DNA of 15,328 nucleotides from Modestobacter sp. (GCA_025965775.1 JAOPWG010000148.1:1-15328), one strand, 5' to 3'; shown: positions 1 through 8,038, numbered from the stretch's first letter. Numbers and translations: made by a program. Notes: generated by a model not told the origin, from the sequence alone.

Positions 1-15
1 GAGGCCGCCCGGTGA
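1..15 (+). CDS. C-terminal end of upstream gene, probably sbcD (partial)
   Basis: Only four codons (E-A-A-R) and a TGA at 13-15 are visible. The TGA overlaps the GTG start of sbcC in a GTGA arrangement, the usual sign of translational coupling. In actinobacteria the gene directly upstream of sbcC is normally sbcD, the Mre11-type nuclease subunit, so sbcD is inferred from position and overlap alone. Nothing of the protein itself can be tested here. Confidence 0.4.
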   Translation, partial: EAAR

Positions 16-2972
16 GGGTCCACCGGCTGGCCGTCACGGCCTTCGGCCCCTTCGCCGACACGGTCACCGTCGACCTCGACGAGGTCGGCCGCGACGGGCT
101 CTTCCTGCTCTGGGGCCCTACCGGGGCAGGCAAGACCACGCTGCTGGACGCGATCGTGTTCGCCCTCTACGGCACCGTCCCCGGTGCGCGGGGCGAGGAG
201 CGGCGACTGCGCAGCGACCACGCGGCGCCCGGGGTCCGCACCGAGGTCGAGTGCGAGGTGTCGCTGGGCGGGGAACGGCTGCTGGTCCTCAGGCGGCCCG
301 AGCAGCAACGTCCCAAGCTGCGCGGCACCGGCTGGACCACCGAGCAGGCCAGGCTCACCGTGCAGCGCTGGGGTGCCGATGGCTGGGAGCCGGTGAGCAC
401 CCGGATCGACGAGGGCTCCGAGCACCTGCGCAGCCGGCTGGGGCTGTCGGCCGAGCAGTTCTGTCAGGTCGTGCTGCTGCCGCAGGGCGACTTCGCGCGC
501 TTCCTGCGTGCCGAGCCGGAGGACCGCGGCCGGCTGTTGCGCACGCTCTTCGACGTCGGGCGGTTCGCCCGGGCCGAGGACTGGCTGGCCGAGGAACGGC
601 GCAGCGCCCACCAGGACCTCGAGAAGGTCACCGCCCGGATGGGCACCCTGGTCGCCCTGGTCGCCCAGGTCGCCGACGTGGACGTCCCCGAGGAGCTCGT
701 CCCCGAGCTCGTGGGCGCGGCGGCCGGTGCGCGGGTCGACCCCTGGGTCGCCCGGGTGCGTGCCGGTGCTGCTGCCCGGCTGGCGGCCGAGCAGGCCGAC
801 GCCGAGCGTGCCGCCGAGCGGGTGGCCGACGTCGACCGCGCCCTGGCCGAGGCGCGGGCGCTCGAGGACCGGCACGCCCGCCGGGAGAAGGCCCGGGCGC
901 AGCGGGAGCGGCTCGCCGGGCAGGACAGCGAGCTGGCCGGGGTCCGCGCCGTGCTCGACGCCGGACGGCGGGCGGAGCCGCTGCGTGACGTCCTGGAGTC
1001 CACCGGGCGCACCGCGCTCGAGGCCGAGCAGGCCACGGAGGTCCTGGTCGCCGCCCAGCACAGCTGGACGGCGGTGGCCGCCGGACGGGAAGCCACCACC
1101 GTGCTCGCCCGGGAGCTGCGCGACGGAGCGGCCGCAACCCGCACGCTGCTGCCCGAGGTGCAGCGCGGCGAGCAGTTGGTGCGCCGCGTCGGGCAGCTGC
1201 TCGACGCCGTCACCGAGCTGGATCGCCGGGTGGCGCAGGGTGCCGCCGACCTGGCGGGCTGGCCGGCCCGGCTCACCGCGCAGGAGGCCGTCGTCGCAGC
1301 CGCCCAGGACGCGGTCAGCCGGCTGCCCGGGGTGTCCTCCGGGGTCGCTGCCCTGCAGGAGGCCTCGGACGCCGCCCGGATGGCCGGAGAACTCGCCGAG
1401 CAGGTTGCGGTCAGCCGGAGCGCGGAGCAGGACGCGCGCGAGGCCCTCCTCGACGCGCGTGACCGGCTGGCCGAGCTGCGGTCGGCGCGGCTCGACGGGA
1501 TGGCCGCCGAGCTCGCCGCGGAGCTGACCGACGGCGCCGACTGCCCGGTGTGTGGCTCCACCGACCACCCGCGCCCGGCAGCCGCATCTGCGGCGTCGGT
1601 CACCGCTGACGACGAGGAGCGGGCCCGGCAGGCCGTCGACCTCGCCGAACACCGTCTGGCCGCCGCGCGATCCGTGCTGGAGGACCAGCAACGACAGCTG
1701 GCCGTACAGCGGGCCCGGGCCGGCGGCACGGCAGCGGAGGAGCTGGGGACGGCGCTGGCTGCAGCGCAGGCGGAGGAGCAGCGCACGGCCACCCTCGCGG
1801 CCGGTCTCGACCAGGCACGGACCGAGCTCTCCCGGCTCACCGCGCAGCGGGACGCCACCCAGCAGGAGCTGGCCGAGGACCGGGAGCAGCTCGAGCGGAC
1901 CCGGGCCGAGTCCGCCGCCGCGGCAACCGCCTCGACCGAGCTGCACGGCCGGCTGGCTGCAGCCTGCGGCGAGGACCCCGATCTCGACAGCCGGATCGTC
2001 CGGCTGGTCGCCGAGGCCGAGCGCTGCGAGGCGCTGGTCGAGGCCTCCGGAGCCGAGCTGCGCGCCCGCGCCGCCGCGGACAGCGCCCGGCGGGCGGCCG
2101 AACAGCGGATCGCGGAGAGCGGCTTCGCCGACCTGCCGGCCGCGGCCGACGCGCTGCTCGACCGGGGACGACTGGCCGCACTCGCGGCGCAGGTGGAGGA
2201 GCACGACCGTCAGGTCGCCGGGGTCAGTGCCATCCTGGCCGAACCGGAGCTGTCCGATCTCGGCCCACGGCCGGACCTGGGCGCCGCTCAGTCGCTGTGC
2301 CGGGAGGCCACTGCGGCCCGGGAGGCCGCGGTGACCGCAGCCCAGCAGGCCCGCCGGTGCGCGGAGTCGCTGGACGAGCTCGCCGGTGAGGTGACCGCCG
2401 TCGAGGTGGAGTTGGACGAGCGCCGCGCGTGGGCCGATCAGGTCACCGCACTCGCCGACCTGGTGAACGGCCGAGGCTCCAACCAGCTGCGGATGCGATT
2501 GCAGTCCTTCGTGCTCGCCGCCCGGCTCGAGCAGGTCGCCGAGGTGGCCAGCCGACGGCTGCAGGACAAGTCCGGCGGTCGCTACACGTTCGTGCACAGC
2601 GACGCCCTGGGCCGCAACGGTGCCCGCGGCGGGCTGGGGCTCGACGTCCTGGACGAGTACACCGGCGTGCGCCGCCCCACGAAGACCCTGTCGGGCGGGG
2701 AGAGCTTCATGGCCTCGCTGGCCCTGGCCCTCGGGTTGGCCGATGTGGTGACGGCCGAGAGCGGGGGAGTGCAACTGGACACCCTGTTCGTCGACGAGGG
2801 CTTCGGCACCCTCGACCCGCAGGCGCTGGACGCGGTGATGACGGTGCTGGACGAACTGCGCCGGGGTGGGCGCACGGTCGGCCTGATCAGCCACGTCGAG
2901 GAGCTGCGGACCCGGATCAGCAGCCGGGTGGAGGTCGTGGCCGGCCGGCACGGCTCGCGGCTGGCGGGCTGA
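12..2972 (+). CDS. sbcC: Exonuclease subunit SbcC (Rad50-type SMC-like ATPase)
   Basis: This is the ATPase subunit of the SbcCD (Mre11-Rad50-type) complex, which in known homologues cleaves hairpins and processes blocked double-strand ends in the cytoplasm. The 986-aa protein has the full family layout. Walker A (GPTGAGKTT) is at residues 35-43, with a Q-loop region near LPQGDFARFL. Long Ala/Glu/Arg-rich coiled-coil arms run at about 190-500 and 530-830. The zinc-hook motif CPVC is at 511-514, near the midpoint. The ABC signature LSGGES is at 893-898, Walker B is at 925-930 (LFVDEG) and the D-loop ends at D935. The length fits bacterial SbcC. The GTG start overlaps the preceding stop codon, so the gene is probably expressed with sbcD. 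No obvious terminator was found in the 85 bases before the convergent GtrA gene. Confidence 0.96.
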   Translation: MRVHRLAVTAFGPFADTVTVDLDEVGRDGLFLLWGPTGAGKTTLLDAIVFALYGTVPGARGEERRLRSDHAAPGVRTEVECEVSLGGERLLVLRRPEQQRPKLRGTGWTTEQARLTVQRWGADGWEPVSTRIDEGSEHLRSRLGLSAEQFCQVVLLPQGDFARFLRAEPEDRGRLLRTLFDVGRFARAEDWLAEERRSAHQDLEKVTARMGTLVALVAQVADVDVPEELVPELVGAAAGARVDPWVARVRAGAAARLAAEQADAERAAERVADVDRALAEARALEDRHARREKARAQRERLAGQDSELAGVRAVLDAGRRAEPLRDVLESTGRTALEAEQATEVLVAAQHSWTAVAAGREATTVLARELRDGAAATRTLLPEVQRGEQLVRRVGQLLDAVTELDRRVAQGAADLAGWPARLTAQEAVVAAAQDAVSRLPGVSSGVAALQEASDAARMAGELAEQVAVSRSAEQDAREALLDARDRLAELRSARLDGMAAELAAELTDGADCPVCGSTDHPRPAAASAASVTADDEERARQAVDLAEHRLAAARSVLEDQQRQLAVQRARAGGTAAEELGTALAAAQAEEQRTATLAAGLDQARTELSRLTAQRDATQQELAEDREQLERTRAESAAAATASTELHGRLAAACGEDPDLDSRIVRLVAEAERCEALVEASGAELRARAAADSARRAAEQRIAESGFADLPAAADALLDRGRLAALAAQVEEHDRQVAGVSAILAEPELSDLGPRPDLGAAQSLCREATAAREAAVTAAQQARRCAESLDELAGEVTAVEVELDERRAWADQVTALADLVNGRGSNQLRMRLQSFVLAARLEQVAEVASRRLQDKSGGRYTFVHSDALGRNGARGGLGLDVLDEYTGVRRPTKTLSGGESFMASLALALGLADVVTAESGGVQLDTLFVDEGFGTLDPQALDAVMTVLDELRRGGRTVGLISHVEELRTRISSRVEVVAGRHGSRLAG

Positions 2973-3057
2973 CCGCGGACGGCGTGGCCCGGCTGCGGCG
3001 CGCGGAGGCCCAGGAGCCAGCCCCCATCGCCGGTCGAGCGGGCCCGGGACGACTGTG

Positions 3058-3639
3058 TCAGACCGACTGATCCACCGGGGTGGACGGGCTGAAGCGGGCG
3101 TCCGCGGCCGCCGGGTGGTCGGGGGCGACGAAGATCCACCGGCGGTAGGACAGGAACCGGATGACCGTGCCGGCCGCGATCGAAGCCACGTTCACCAGTT
3201 GCAGCACCAGCGCGCTGTCCTGGCCGAGCGCATAGCGGACGAACCCGACGGCGCCCAGGGACAGCAGCAGGGTCACCCCGTTCACCACCGCGAACAGCAG
3301 GTACTCCCGGCCCAGACCGGTCCGCGCGCGGTGGGAGAAGGACCAGTACCGGTGAGCCGCGTAGGCGACCGACATCGAGACCACGGTCGACAGCAGCTTG
3401 GCCGTCACCGCACCGATCCCCGCATGGGCGTACAGGACCTGGAAGAGCCCGATGTCCAGGAGAAAGCAGCAGCCACCGACGATCCCGAAGGCGCTCAGTT
3501 CTTTGACCAGGAGACGCCACGTCGTACCGATTCGGCGGCTGATGCCTACCGGACTCTGCACGGGTCGACTGTACTGACTCAGGGCGGCCCACGCCGGATG
3601 CAGAACGGCCGGTCGGACCCGTGTGCGACGCCCGATCAC
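3058..3639 (-). CDS. GtrA-family membrane protein
   Basis: This is a small polytopic protein of the GtrA family. Characterised members take part in moving or modifying polyprenyl-linked sugars for cell-surface polysaccharides; the substrate here is unknown. Hydrophobic segments lie at about residues 49-68, 79-97, 113-134 and 143-165. Conserved family features are the FGIVGG entry to the first segment, HRYWSFSHR after the second and YRRWIF after the fourth. The 193-aa reading uses a GTG at 3639 with no clear ribosome-binding site. An in-frame GTG at 3561 would remove 26 poorly conserved residues and is a realistic alternative start. The gene is divergent from purK and convergent with sbcC. A GtrA gene next to purK is a common actinobacterial arrangement. 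Confidence 0.88.
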   Translation of the reverse strand: MIGRRTRVRPAVLHPAWAALSQYSRPVQSPVGISRRIGTTWRLLVKELSAFGIVGGCCFLLDIGLFQVLYAHAGIGAVTAKLLSTVVSMSVAYAAHRYWSFSHRARTGLGREYLLFAVVNGVTLLLSLGAVGFVRYALGQDSALVLQLVNVASIAAGTVIRFLSYRRWIFVAPDHPAAADARFSPSTPVDQSV

Positions 3640-3671
3640 CGGTCACGCTGGGTCAGCCGACGGCCGGCCGA

Positions 3672-3677
3672 TAGCCT
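3672..3677 (+). promoter_or_regulatory. Possible -10 box of purK
   Basis: TAGCCT matches the actinobacterial TANNNT pattern and lies 9 bases before the purK ATG, so the transcript would have almost no leader. No convincing Shine-Dalgarno sequence precedes the ATG, which agrees with a leaderless or near-leaderless mRNA. No good -35 hexamer was seen, so the call is weak. Confidence 0.3.
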
Positions 3678-3686
3678 TGACCCACC

Positions 3687-4892
3687 ATGGCTGACCCTCT
3701 CGACCCGCGCACAGGCATGCCCGTGGTGGCGATGGTCGGCGGCGGCCAGCTCTCCCGCATGACCCACCAGGCCGCGATCGCCCTGGGGCAGACGCTCCGC
3801 GTACTGGCCGCGGACCCGGACGAGTCGGCGGCCCTGGTCACTGCGGACGTCCAGCTCGGCGACCACCGCGAGCTGGCCGACCTGCGTCGGCTGGCCGAAG
3901 GCGCCACGGTGGTCACCTTCGACCACGAGCACGTGCCGACCGAGCACCTGCAGGCGCTGGTCGATGCCGGGCACCGGGTGGCGCCCGGGCCGGGGGCCTT
4001 GGTGCACGCCCAGGACAAGCTGGTCCTGCGCCGCGCGTTGGCCGAGGCCGGGGAGCCGCAGCCCGCATGGGCGGAGGCCCACACCGCCGCGGACGTCACC
4101 GCGTTCGCCGACCGGCACGGCTGGCCGGTGGTCCTCAAGACGCCCCGCGGTGGCTATGACGGCCGGGGGGTCTTCGTGGTGGCCGACCCGGCGGAGGCCG
4201 CCGTTCTGCTCGAGCGGCACGGCACGCTGCTCGTGGAGGAGCGGGTGGCCATGGTCCGTGAACTGGCCGCCCAGGTCGCCCGCTCGCCCTTCGGGCAGGT
4301 GGCGGTCTGGCCGGTGGTGGAGACCGTGCAGCGGGACGGCGTCTGCAACGAGGTGCTGGCCCCGGCCCCGGGGCTGGACGAGGCGCTGGCCACCGCGGCG
4401 CAGGAGCTCGCCGTCCGGATCGCCGACCGGCTCGGCGTGGTCGGCATGCTGGCCGTCGAGTTGTTCCAGACCGCCGACGGCATCGTGGTCAACGAGCTGG
4501 CCATGCGGCCGCACAACTCCGGCCACTGGACGATCGAGGGTGCCCGTACCAGCCAGTTCGAGCAACACCTGCGCGCCGTCCTGGACTACCCGCTGGGGTC
4601 GACGGCAATGACCGCACCGGTGGTGGTGATGGCCAATGTCCTGGGCGGAGACACCGCCGATACGGACTGGGCCGGGCCGGGCCTGGACGAACGCGTGCAC
4701 CACCTGATGGCGCACTGGCCCGACGTGAAGCTGCACTGGTACGGCAAGGGCCAGCGCCGGGGCCGCAAGCTGGGTCACGTCACCGCACTGGGCGAGGACC
4801 TCACCGAGGTCCGGGCCCGCGCGGTGGCCGCGGCCCGCTACCTGGCCGACGGCGTCGTGGACCCTGCCTTCGCCTTTCCCGACGATCACTGA
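3687..4892 (+). CDS. purK: N5-carboxyaminoimidazole ribonucleotide synthase
   Basis: PurK catalyses the ATP- and bicarbonate-dependent carboxylation of AIR to N5-CAIR in de novo purine synthesis. The 401-aa product is a complete ATP-grasp enzyme. The N-terminal nucleotide-binding turn VGGGQLSRM is at residues 17-25, and the conserved FDHEHV segment is at 78-83. The ATP-binding lysine and glycine-rich loop (KTPRGGYDGRG) are at 151-161. The metal/substrate segment NELAMRPHNSGH is at 269-280; most homologues have Pro where this one has Met. The ATG start at 3687 gives the family-typical N-terminus. purE follows after 27 bases on the same strand and supplies the next enzyme, so the two are probably one transcript. 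Confidence 0.96.
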   Translation: MADPLDPRTGMPVVAMVGGGQLSRMTHQAAIALGQTLRVLAADPDESAALVTADVQLGDHRELADLRRLAEGATVVTFDHEHVPTEHLQALVDAGHRVAPGPGALVHAQDKLVLRRALAEAGEPQPAWAEAHTAADVTAFADRHGWPVVLKTPRGGYDGRGVFVVADPAEAAVLLERHGTLLVEERVAMVRELAAQVARSPFGQVAVWPVVETVQRDGVCNEVLAPAPGLDEALATAAQELAVRIADRLGVVGMLAVELFQTADGIVVNELAMRPHNSGHWTIEGARTSQFEQHLRAVLDYPLGSTAMTAPVVVMANVLGGDTADTDWAGPGLDERVHHLMAHWPDVKLHWYGKGQRRGRKLGHVTALGEDLTEVRARAVAAARYLADGVVDPAFAFPDDH

Positions 4893-4919
4893 TCCTTCGA
4901 GAAGCAGGAGTCCCGACAC

Positions 4920-5423
4920 ATGAGCGATCCGATCGTCGGCATCGTGATGGGCAGCGACTCCGACTGGCCGATGCTGGCGCCCGCGGCCGAGGCGCTGGCC
5001 GAGTTCGGCGTTCCGTACGAGGTGCACGTCGTCTCGGCCCACCGCACCCCGCGGCGGATGCTCGACTACGCCGAAGGGGCAGCCGGGCGGGGGCTGCGGG
5101 TGGTCATCGCCGGGGCCGGGGGAGCGGCCCACCTGCCCGGGATGATCGCCGCGGCCACCCCGCTCCCGGTGATCGGCGTCCCCCGGCCCCTGGACTCTCT
5201 CGACGGCCTGGACAGCCTGCTGTCGATCGTGCAGATGCCCGCAGGTGTCCCGGTGGCCACGGTCGGCATCGGCGGTGGCCGCAACGCCGGGCTGCTCGCC
5301 GTCCGTGTGCTGGCCGCCGGCGACGAGCAGCTGCGCGCCGCCGTCGAGCGGTTCCAGGCCGGGCTGGCCGACGCCGTGGTGGCCCGGGACGCCCGTCTCC
5401 AGGAGCGACTCAGCCCTGGCTGA
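4920..5423 (+). CDS. purE: N5-carboxyaminoimidazole ribonucleotide mutase
   Basis: Class I PurE converts N5-CAIR, the PurK product, to CAIR in purine biosynthesis. The 167-aa length is normal for the octameric bacterial enzyme. GSDSD is at residues 11-15, SAHRTP (catalytic His41) at 39-44, the GAGGAAHLPGM loop at 65-75, and the conserved VPRPLDSLDGLDSLLSIVQM substrate segment follows. A good Shine-Dalgarno sequence (AGGAG, 4906-4910) precedes the ATG by 9 bases. The gene follows purK closely and was probably transcribed with it. A nested inverted repeat right after the stop codon may end the transcript. Confidence 0.97.
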   Translation: MSDPIVGIVMGSDSDWPMLAPAAEALAEFGVPYEVHVVSAHRTPRRMLDYAEGAAGRGLRVVIAGAGGAAHLPGMIAAATPLPVIGVPRPLDSLDGLDSLLSIVQMPAGVPVATVGIGGGRNAGLLAVRVLAAGDEQLRAAVERFQAGLADAVVARDARLQERLSPG

Positions 5424-5464
5424 TCCCCTCCGTGCATGACGGGCACGTCAGACACCTGAGGGGA
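5424..5464 (+). terminator. Nested stem-loop after purE
   Basis: The outer arms TCCCCTC (5424-5430) and GAGGGGA (5458-5464) are perfectly complementary. Inside them CGTGC (5431-5435) pairs with GCACG (5443-5447). The structure begins immediately after the purE stop codon. There is no T-run, so it is at best a GC-rich terminator of the actinobacterial kind. It could instead belong to the leader region of the next gene. Confidence 0.45.
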
Positions 5465-5477
5465 GCGTCCCATCACT

Positions 5478-5531
5478 TAGAGTGGCCGCCTAGGGAAGGC
5501 CGCTCGGCCCTCCCGCTGTATCCGTCGGGAG
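5478..5531 (+). promoter_or_regulatory. Leader of the pyruvyl transferase gene: -10 box and competing hairpins
   Basis: TAGAGT at 5478-5483 fits a TANNNT -10 box and would start a transcript near 5490. The next bases can form hairpin A (GGG 5493-5495 and GGCC 5498-5501 pairing with GGCC 5506-5509 and CCC 5512-5514). They can also form hairpin B (CTCCCG 5510-5515 with CGGGAG 5526-5531). The two share 5510-5514, so only one can form at a time. Hairpin B covers half of the GGGAGAGG ribosome-binding region just before the GTG at 5536. Pairing is seen in the sequence; a regulatory role is inferred. It matches no riboswitch class I recognise. Confidence 0.4.
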
Positions 5532-5535
5532 AGGC

Positions 5536-6708
5536 GTGCACTACCTCATCAGCACCGCGGGAAACCCCAACGTCGGCGACGAGCTGATCACCCGCACCTG
5601 GCTCCGGCTGCTCGCCGATCGGGATCCAGGCGAGGAGGTCTGGCTGGACTGCCCCAACCCGGCCGGCGCCCAGGCGCTCTTTGCCGACGAGCACCCCCGG
5701 TTGCGTTGCGTCGACACGCTCTTCCGCCTGTGCTGGGAGGCACCGTCGGACGTCTCGTGGAATGTGGCCTCGTTCGTCCTCATGGCCCTGGACGATCATG
5801 GACACGCCCCCCGCTGGGTCCCGGGCCTGCGGGCCTTCGCCCGCGCGTCCACGGTCCACCTCCTCGGTGGCGGTTACGTCAACGACATCTGGCCCCGGCA
5901 CGTGGGGCTGCTGGCCGCACTCGACTGGGCGGCCCGGCGCGGCGCCTCGACCGCGGTGACGGGTCAGGGGTTCGCGCCGCTGGACCGCGACCAGGGGCCG
6001 CTGGTCCGACACCTGCTCGAGCGGGTCGACGTGGTCGACGTCCGCGACGCGGTCAGTGCCCGGCTGATCGGCCGGCCCGAGAGCCTCACCGGTGACGACC
6101 TGTGGCTCGCCGACCTCGGCGACCTCGTGGACCACGAACGGGCGCAGGACCTGGATGCGTTGGTCTGTGTCCAGGGCGACCTACTGGACGTGAGTGGAGA
6201 ACGGCTGATGGCCCAGTGTCTCGAGCACCTGCGTCGTTGGGGCGTCCCCGCCGAGCGGACGGCGGTGATCGAGTGCATCCCACGCGTGGACCGTCAGGTC
6301 TTCGATGGCCTGGACAGGCTGCTCCCTGGACTTCAGTTCATCCCGTGGATGGAGATCCTCGAGCGGGGATTCCCCGCGGCCGGGCACCAGCGATGGTTCA
6401 GTTCCCGTTTCCACCCGCACCTCGTCGCCGCCCGAACGGGCGCTCGTGGCGTCGCCGTCCCTGTCCGATCCGGCTACTACGACGTCAAGCACCAGTCCCT
6501 GGTCGAGGCGGGCTCGTCGTGGCGGATCCTATCGACGGAGGACACGGACGTGTGGGACCCGGGGGACGGCCGGAGCTCGGGGCAGTTGGCGCGCAACGAG
6601 CAACGTATCCGGGCCCGCAAGGAGGCCGTCGCCACGACCCTCTATGGGGCCAGGGCGGTCCGCGGACCCGGCGACGCCCGGCCGACGGTCCCGGCGGGTG
6701 CGGCCTGA
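5536..6708 (+). CDS. Polysaccharide pyruvyl transferase family protein
   Basis: Members of this family (CsaB/WcaK type) transfer pyruvate from phosphoenolpyruvate to sugar hydroxyls of cell-wall polymers or exopolysaccharides. The acceptor here is unknown. The 390-aa protein starts with the family's N-terminal GNPNVGDE segment at residues 9-16. It has the central LLGGGYVND loop at about 109-117 and the C-terminal SRFHPH motif around 290-295, containing the conserved Arg291 and His293. The last 40 residues are less ordered. The GTG start at 5536 puts the GNxNxGDE motif at its usual place, with GGGAGAGG just upstream. It sits alone between purE and an acyl-CoA dehydrogenase, without glycosyltransferases beside it. 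Confidence 0.85.
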   Translation: MHYLISTAGNPNVGDELITRTWLRLLADRDPGEEVWLDCPNPAGAQALFADEHPRLRCVDTLFRLCWEAPSDVSWNVASFVLMALDDHGHAPRWVPGLRAFARASTVHLLGGGYVNDIWPRHVGLLAALDWAARRGASTAVTGQGFAPLDRDQGPLVRHLLERVDVVDVRDAVSARLIGRPESLTGDDLWLADLGDLVDHERAQDLDALVCVQGDLLDVSGERLMAQCLEHLRRWGVPAERTAVIECIPRVDRQVFDGLDRLLPGLQFIPWMEILERGFPAAGHQRWFSSRFHPHLVAARTGARGVAVPVRSGYYDVKHQSLVEAGSSWRILSTEDTDVWDPGDGRSSGQLARNEQRIRARKEAVATTLYGARAVRGPGDARPTVPAGAA

Positions 6709-6733
6709 CCCCTGCTCCGTCGAGTCCTATGCT
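6705..6733 (+). promoter_or_regulatory. Leaderless promoter of the acyl-CoA dehydrogenase gene
   Basis: The -35-like CTGACC (6705-6710) and the -10 box TATGCT (6728-6733) are separated by exactly 17 bases. The GTG start codon follows the -10 box by 6 bases, so the predicted first transcribed base is at or beside the start codon. The -35 box overlaps the stop codon of the preceding gene. There is no Shine-Dalgarno sequence before the GTG. Confidence 0.6.
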
Positions 6734-6739
6734 CCACTC

Positions 6740-7894
6740 GTGGGTAGCAATGCTGGGCTGTATGCGCTGACCGAAGAGCACGACGCGATCCGCGAGGCGG
6801 TGCGGGACATCGCCGAGCGGGAGATCGCGCCGTTCGCCGCCGAGGTGGACGCCGATTCCCGGTTCCCGATCGAGGCGCAGAAGGCGCTGACGGCGGCCGG
6901 TTTCCAGGCCACCCACATCCCTGAGGCCTACGGCGGCGAGGGTGCCGACGCCATCGCCACCTGCATCGTCATCGAGGAGGTCGCCCGGGTCGACGCCAGC
7001 GCGTCGCTGATCCCGGCGGTGAACAAGCTCGGCTCGATACCGATCATCCTGTCCGCCTCCGAGGCGCTGAAGCAGCAGGTGCTGCCCTCCATCGCCGCGG
7101 GCGAGGCGATGATCAGCTACGGCCTGTCCGAGCGCGAGGCCGGTTCCGACGCCGCGGCGATGAAGACCCGTGCCCGGCGCGAGGGCGACACCTGGGTCCT
7201 CAACGGCACCAAGGCCTGGATCACCAACTCCGGGGTCTCGCAGTGGTACACGGTCATGGCCGTCACCGACCCGGAGAAGGGTGCCAACGGCATCTCCGCC
7301 TTCGTCGTGCACCGCGACGACCCGGGCTTCGCCGTCGGGCCCAAGGAACGGAAGATGGGCATCAAGGGCTCGCCCACCTGCGAGCTGTACTTCACCGACT
7401 GCACCATCCCGGCCGACCGCATGATCGGCGAGCCGGGCACCGGGTTCAAGACCGCGCTGCGCACGCTCGACTTCACCCGGCCGACGATCGGTGCGCAGGC
7501 CGTGGGCATCGCGCAGGGCGCCCTGGACGCGGCGGTGGCGTACACCAAGGAACGCCGACAGTTCGGCTCGGCCATCTCGGCCTTCCAGGGCGTGCAGTTC
7601 ATGCTCGCCGACATGGAGATGCGGATCGAGGCGGCCCGCCACCTGGTGTACGTGGCCGCCGCCGCGGGCGAGCAGGGGCGCCCGGACGTCACCCGGGTCT
7701 CCGCCTCCGCCAAGGCCTTCGCCTCCGACGTGGCCATGCAGGTCACCACCGACGCGGTCCAACTGTTCGGTGGTGCCGGGTACACGCAGGACTTCCCGGT
7801 CGAGCGGATGATGCGCGACGCCAAGATCACCCAGATCTACGAGGGCACCAACCAGGTCCAGCGCATGGTGATCGCACGGAGTCTCCTGAAGTAG
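6740..7894 (+). CDS. Acyl-CoA dehydrogenase
   Basis: This is a FAD-dependent enzyme that introduces the alpha-beta double bond into acyl-CoA thioesters, passing electrons to electron-transfer flavoprotein. Substrate chain length cannot be read from the sequence. From GTG 6740 the product is 384 aa, the normal length. The segment YGLSEREAGSDA starts at residue 127, and the FAD-contact segment LNGTKAWITNSG follows. ERRQFG is at 271-276 and a QLFGGAGYTQDFPVERMMRD segment precedes the C-terminus. YEGTNQ carries the expected catalytic base Glu368, as in short/medium/butyryl-type enzymes. The frame stays open for 145 codons upstream, but that part overlaps the previous gene and is not family sequence. 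A leaderless promoter fits this start. Confidence 0.94.
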   Translation: MGSNAGLYALTEEHDAIREAVRDIAEREIAPFAAEVDADSRFPIEAQKALTAAGFQATHIPEAYGGEGADAIATCIVIEEVARVDASASLIPAVNKLGSIPIILSASEALKQQVLPSIAAGEAMISYGLSEREAGSDAAAMKTRARREGDTWVLNGTKAWITNSGVSQWYTVMAVTDPEKGANGISAFVVHRDDPGFAVGPKERKMGIKGSPTCELYFTDCTIPADRMIGEPGTGFKTALRTLDFTRPTIGAQAVGIAQGALDAAVAYTKERRQFGSAISAFQGVQFMLADMEMRIEAARHLVYVAAAAGEQGRPDVTRVSASAKAFASDVAMQVTTDAVQLFGGAGYTQDFPVERMMRDAKITQIYEGTNQVQRMVIARSLLK

Positions 7895-8020
7895 GACGTC
7901 GACCAGCGTTCTTGCAGGTCAGGGACATGCTTGGCCGCCTGAAGGGTGCTGGCACCAGCCATCGAGGCATTCGTCGTCGGAGTGGATTCGGCACCCGCCG
8001 GAACCGCGAGGCGCCGTCGA

Positions 8021-8038
8021 TGTGACGCTTGTGTGACG
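8021..8038. repeat. Direct repeat TGTGACG-N4-TGTGACG
   Basis: Two identical 7-mers lie at 8021-8027 and 8032-8038, an 11-base period, about 65 bases before the GTG at 8103. A period close to one helical turn is the layout bound by OmpR/PhoB-type response regulators. Otherwise the 208 bases after the acyl-CoA dehydrogenase (7895-8102) hold no recognisable gene, only a weak inverted repeat GCCGTC/GACGGC (8013-8018, 8035-8040). Confidence 0.3.

Noticed and set aside
464..1858. A 464-codon minus-strand frame opposite sbcC
   Set aside because: Ser/Ala/Arg-rich with no domain, lying inside the coiled-coil coding part of sbcC.
2973..3057. Possible terminator between sbcC and the GtrA gene
   Set aside because: Only short, interrupted GC palindromes were found, none clearly better than expected in this base composition.
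3636..5132. A 498-codon open frame on the minus strand opposite purK and the start of purE
   Set aside because: It mirrors the conserved PurK/PurE coding sequence. Its product is His/Gly/Arg-rich without domains, a usual by-product of high GC.
6305..6739. A 145-codon N-terminal extension of the acyl-CoA dehydrogenase frame
   Set aside because: It overlaps the pyruvyl transferase gene, is Arg/Ser/Pro-rich, and the GTG at 6740 gives normal family length with a matching promoter.
7947..7962. GGTGCTGGCACC-like small palindrome after the acyl-CoA dehydrogenase
   Set aside because: The possible stems leave a two-base loop and overlap one another, so it is not a credible terminator.
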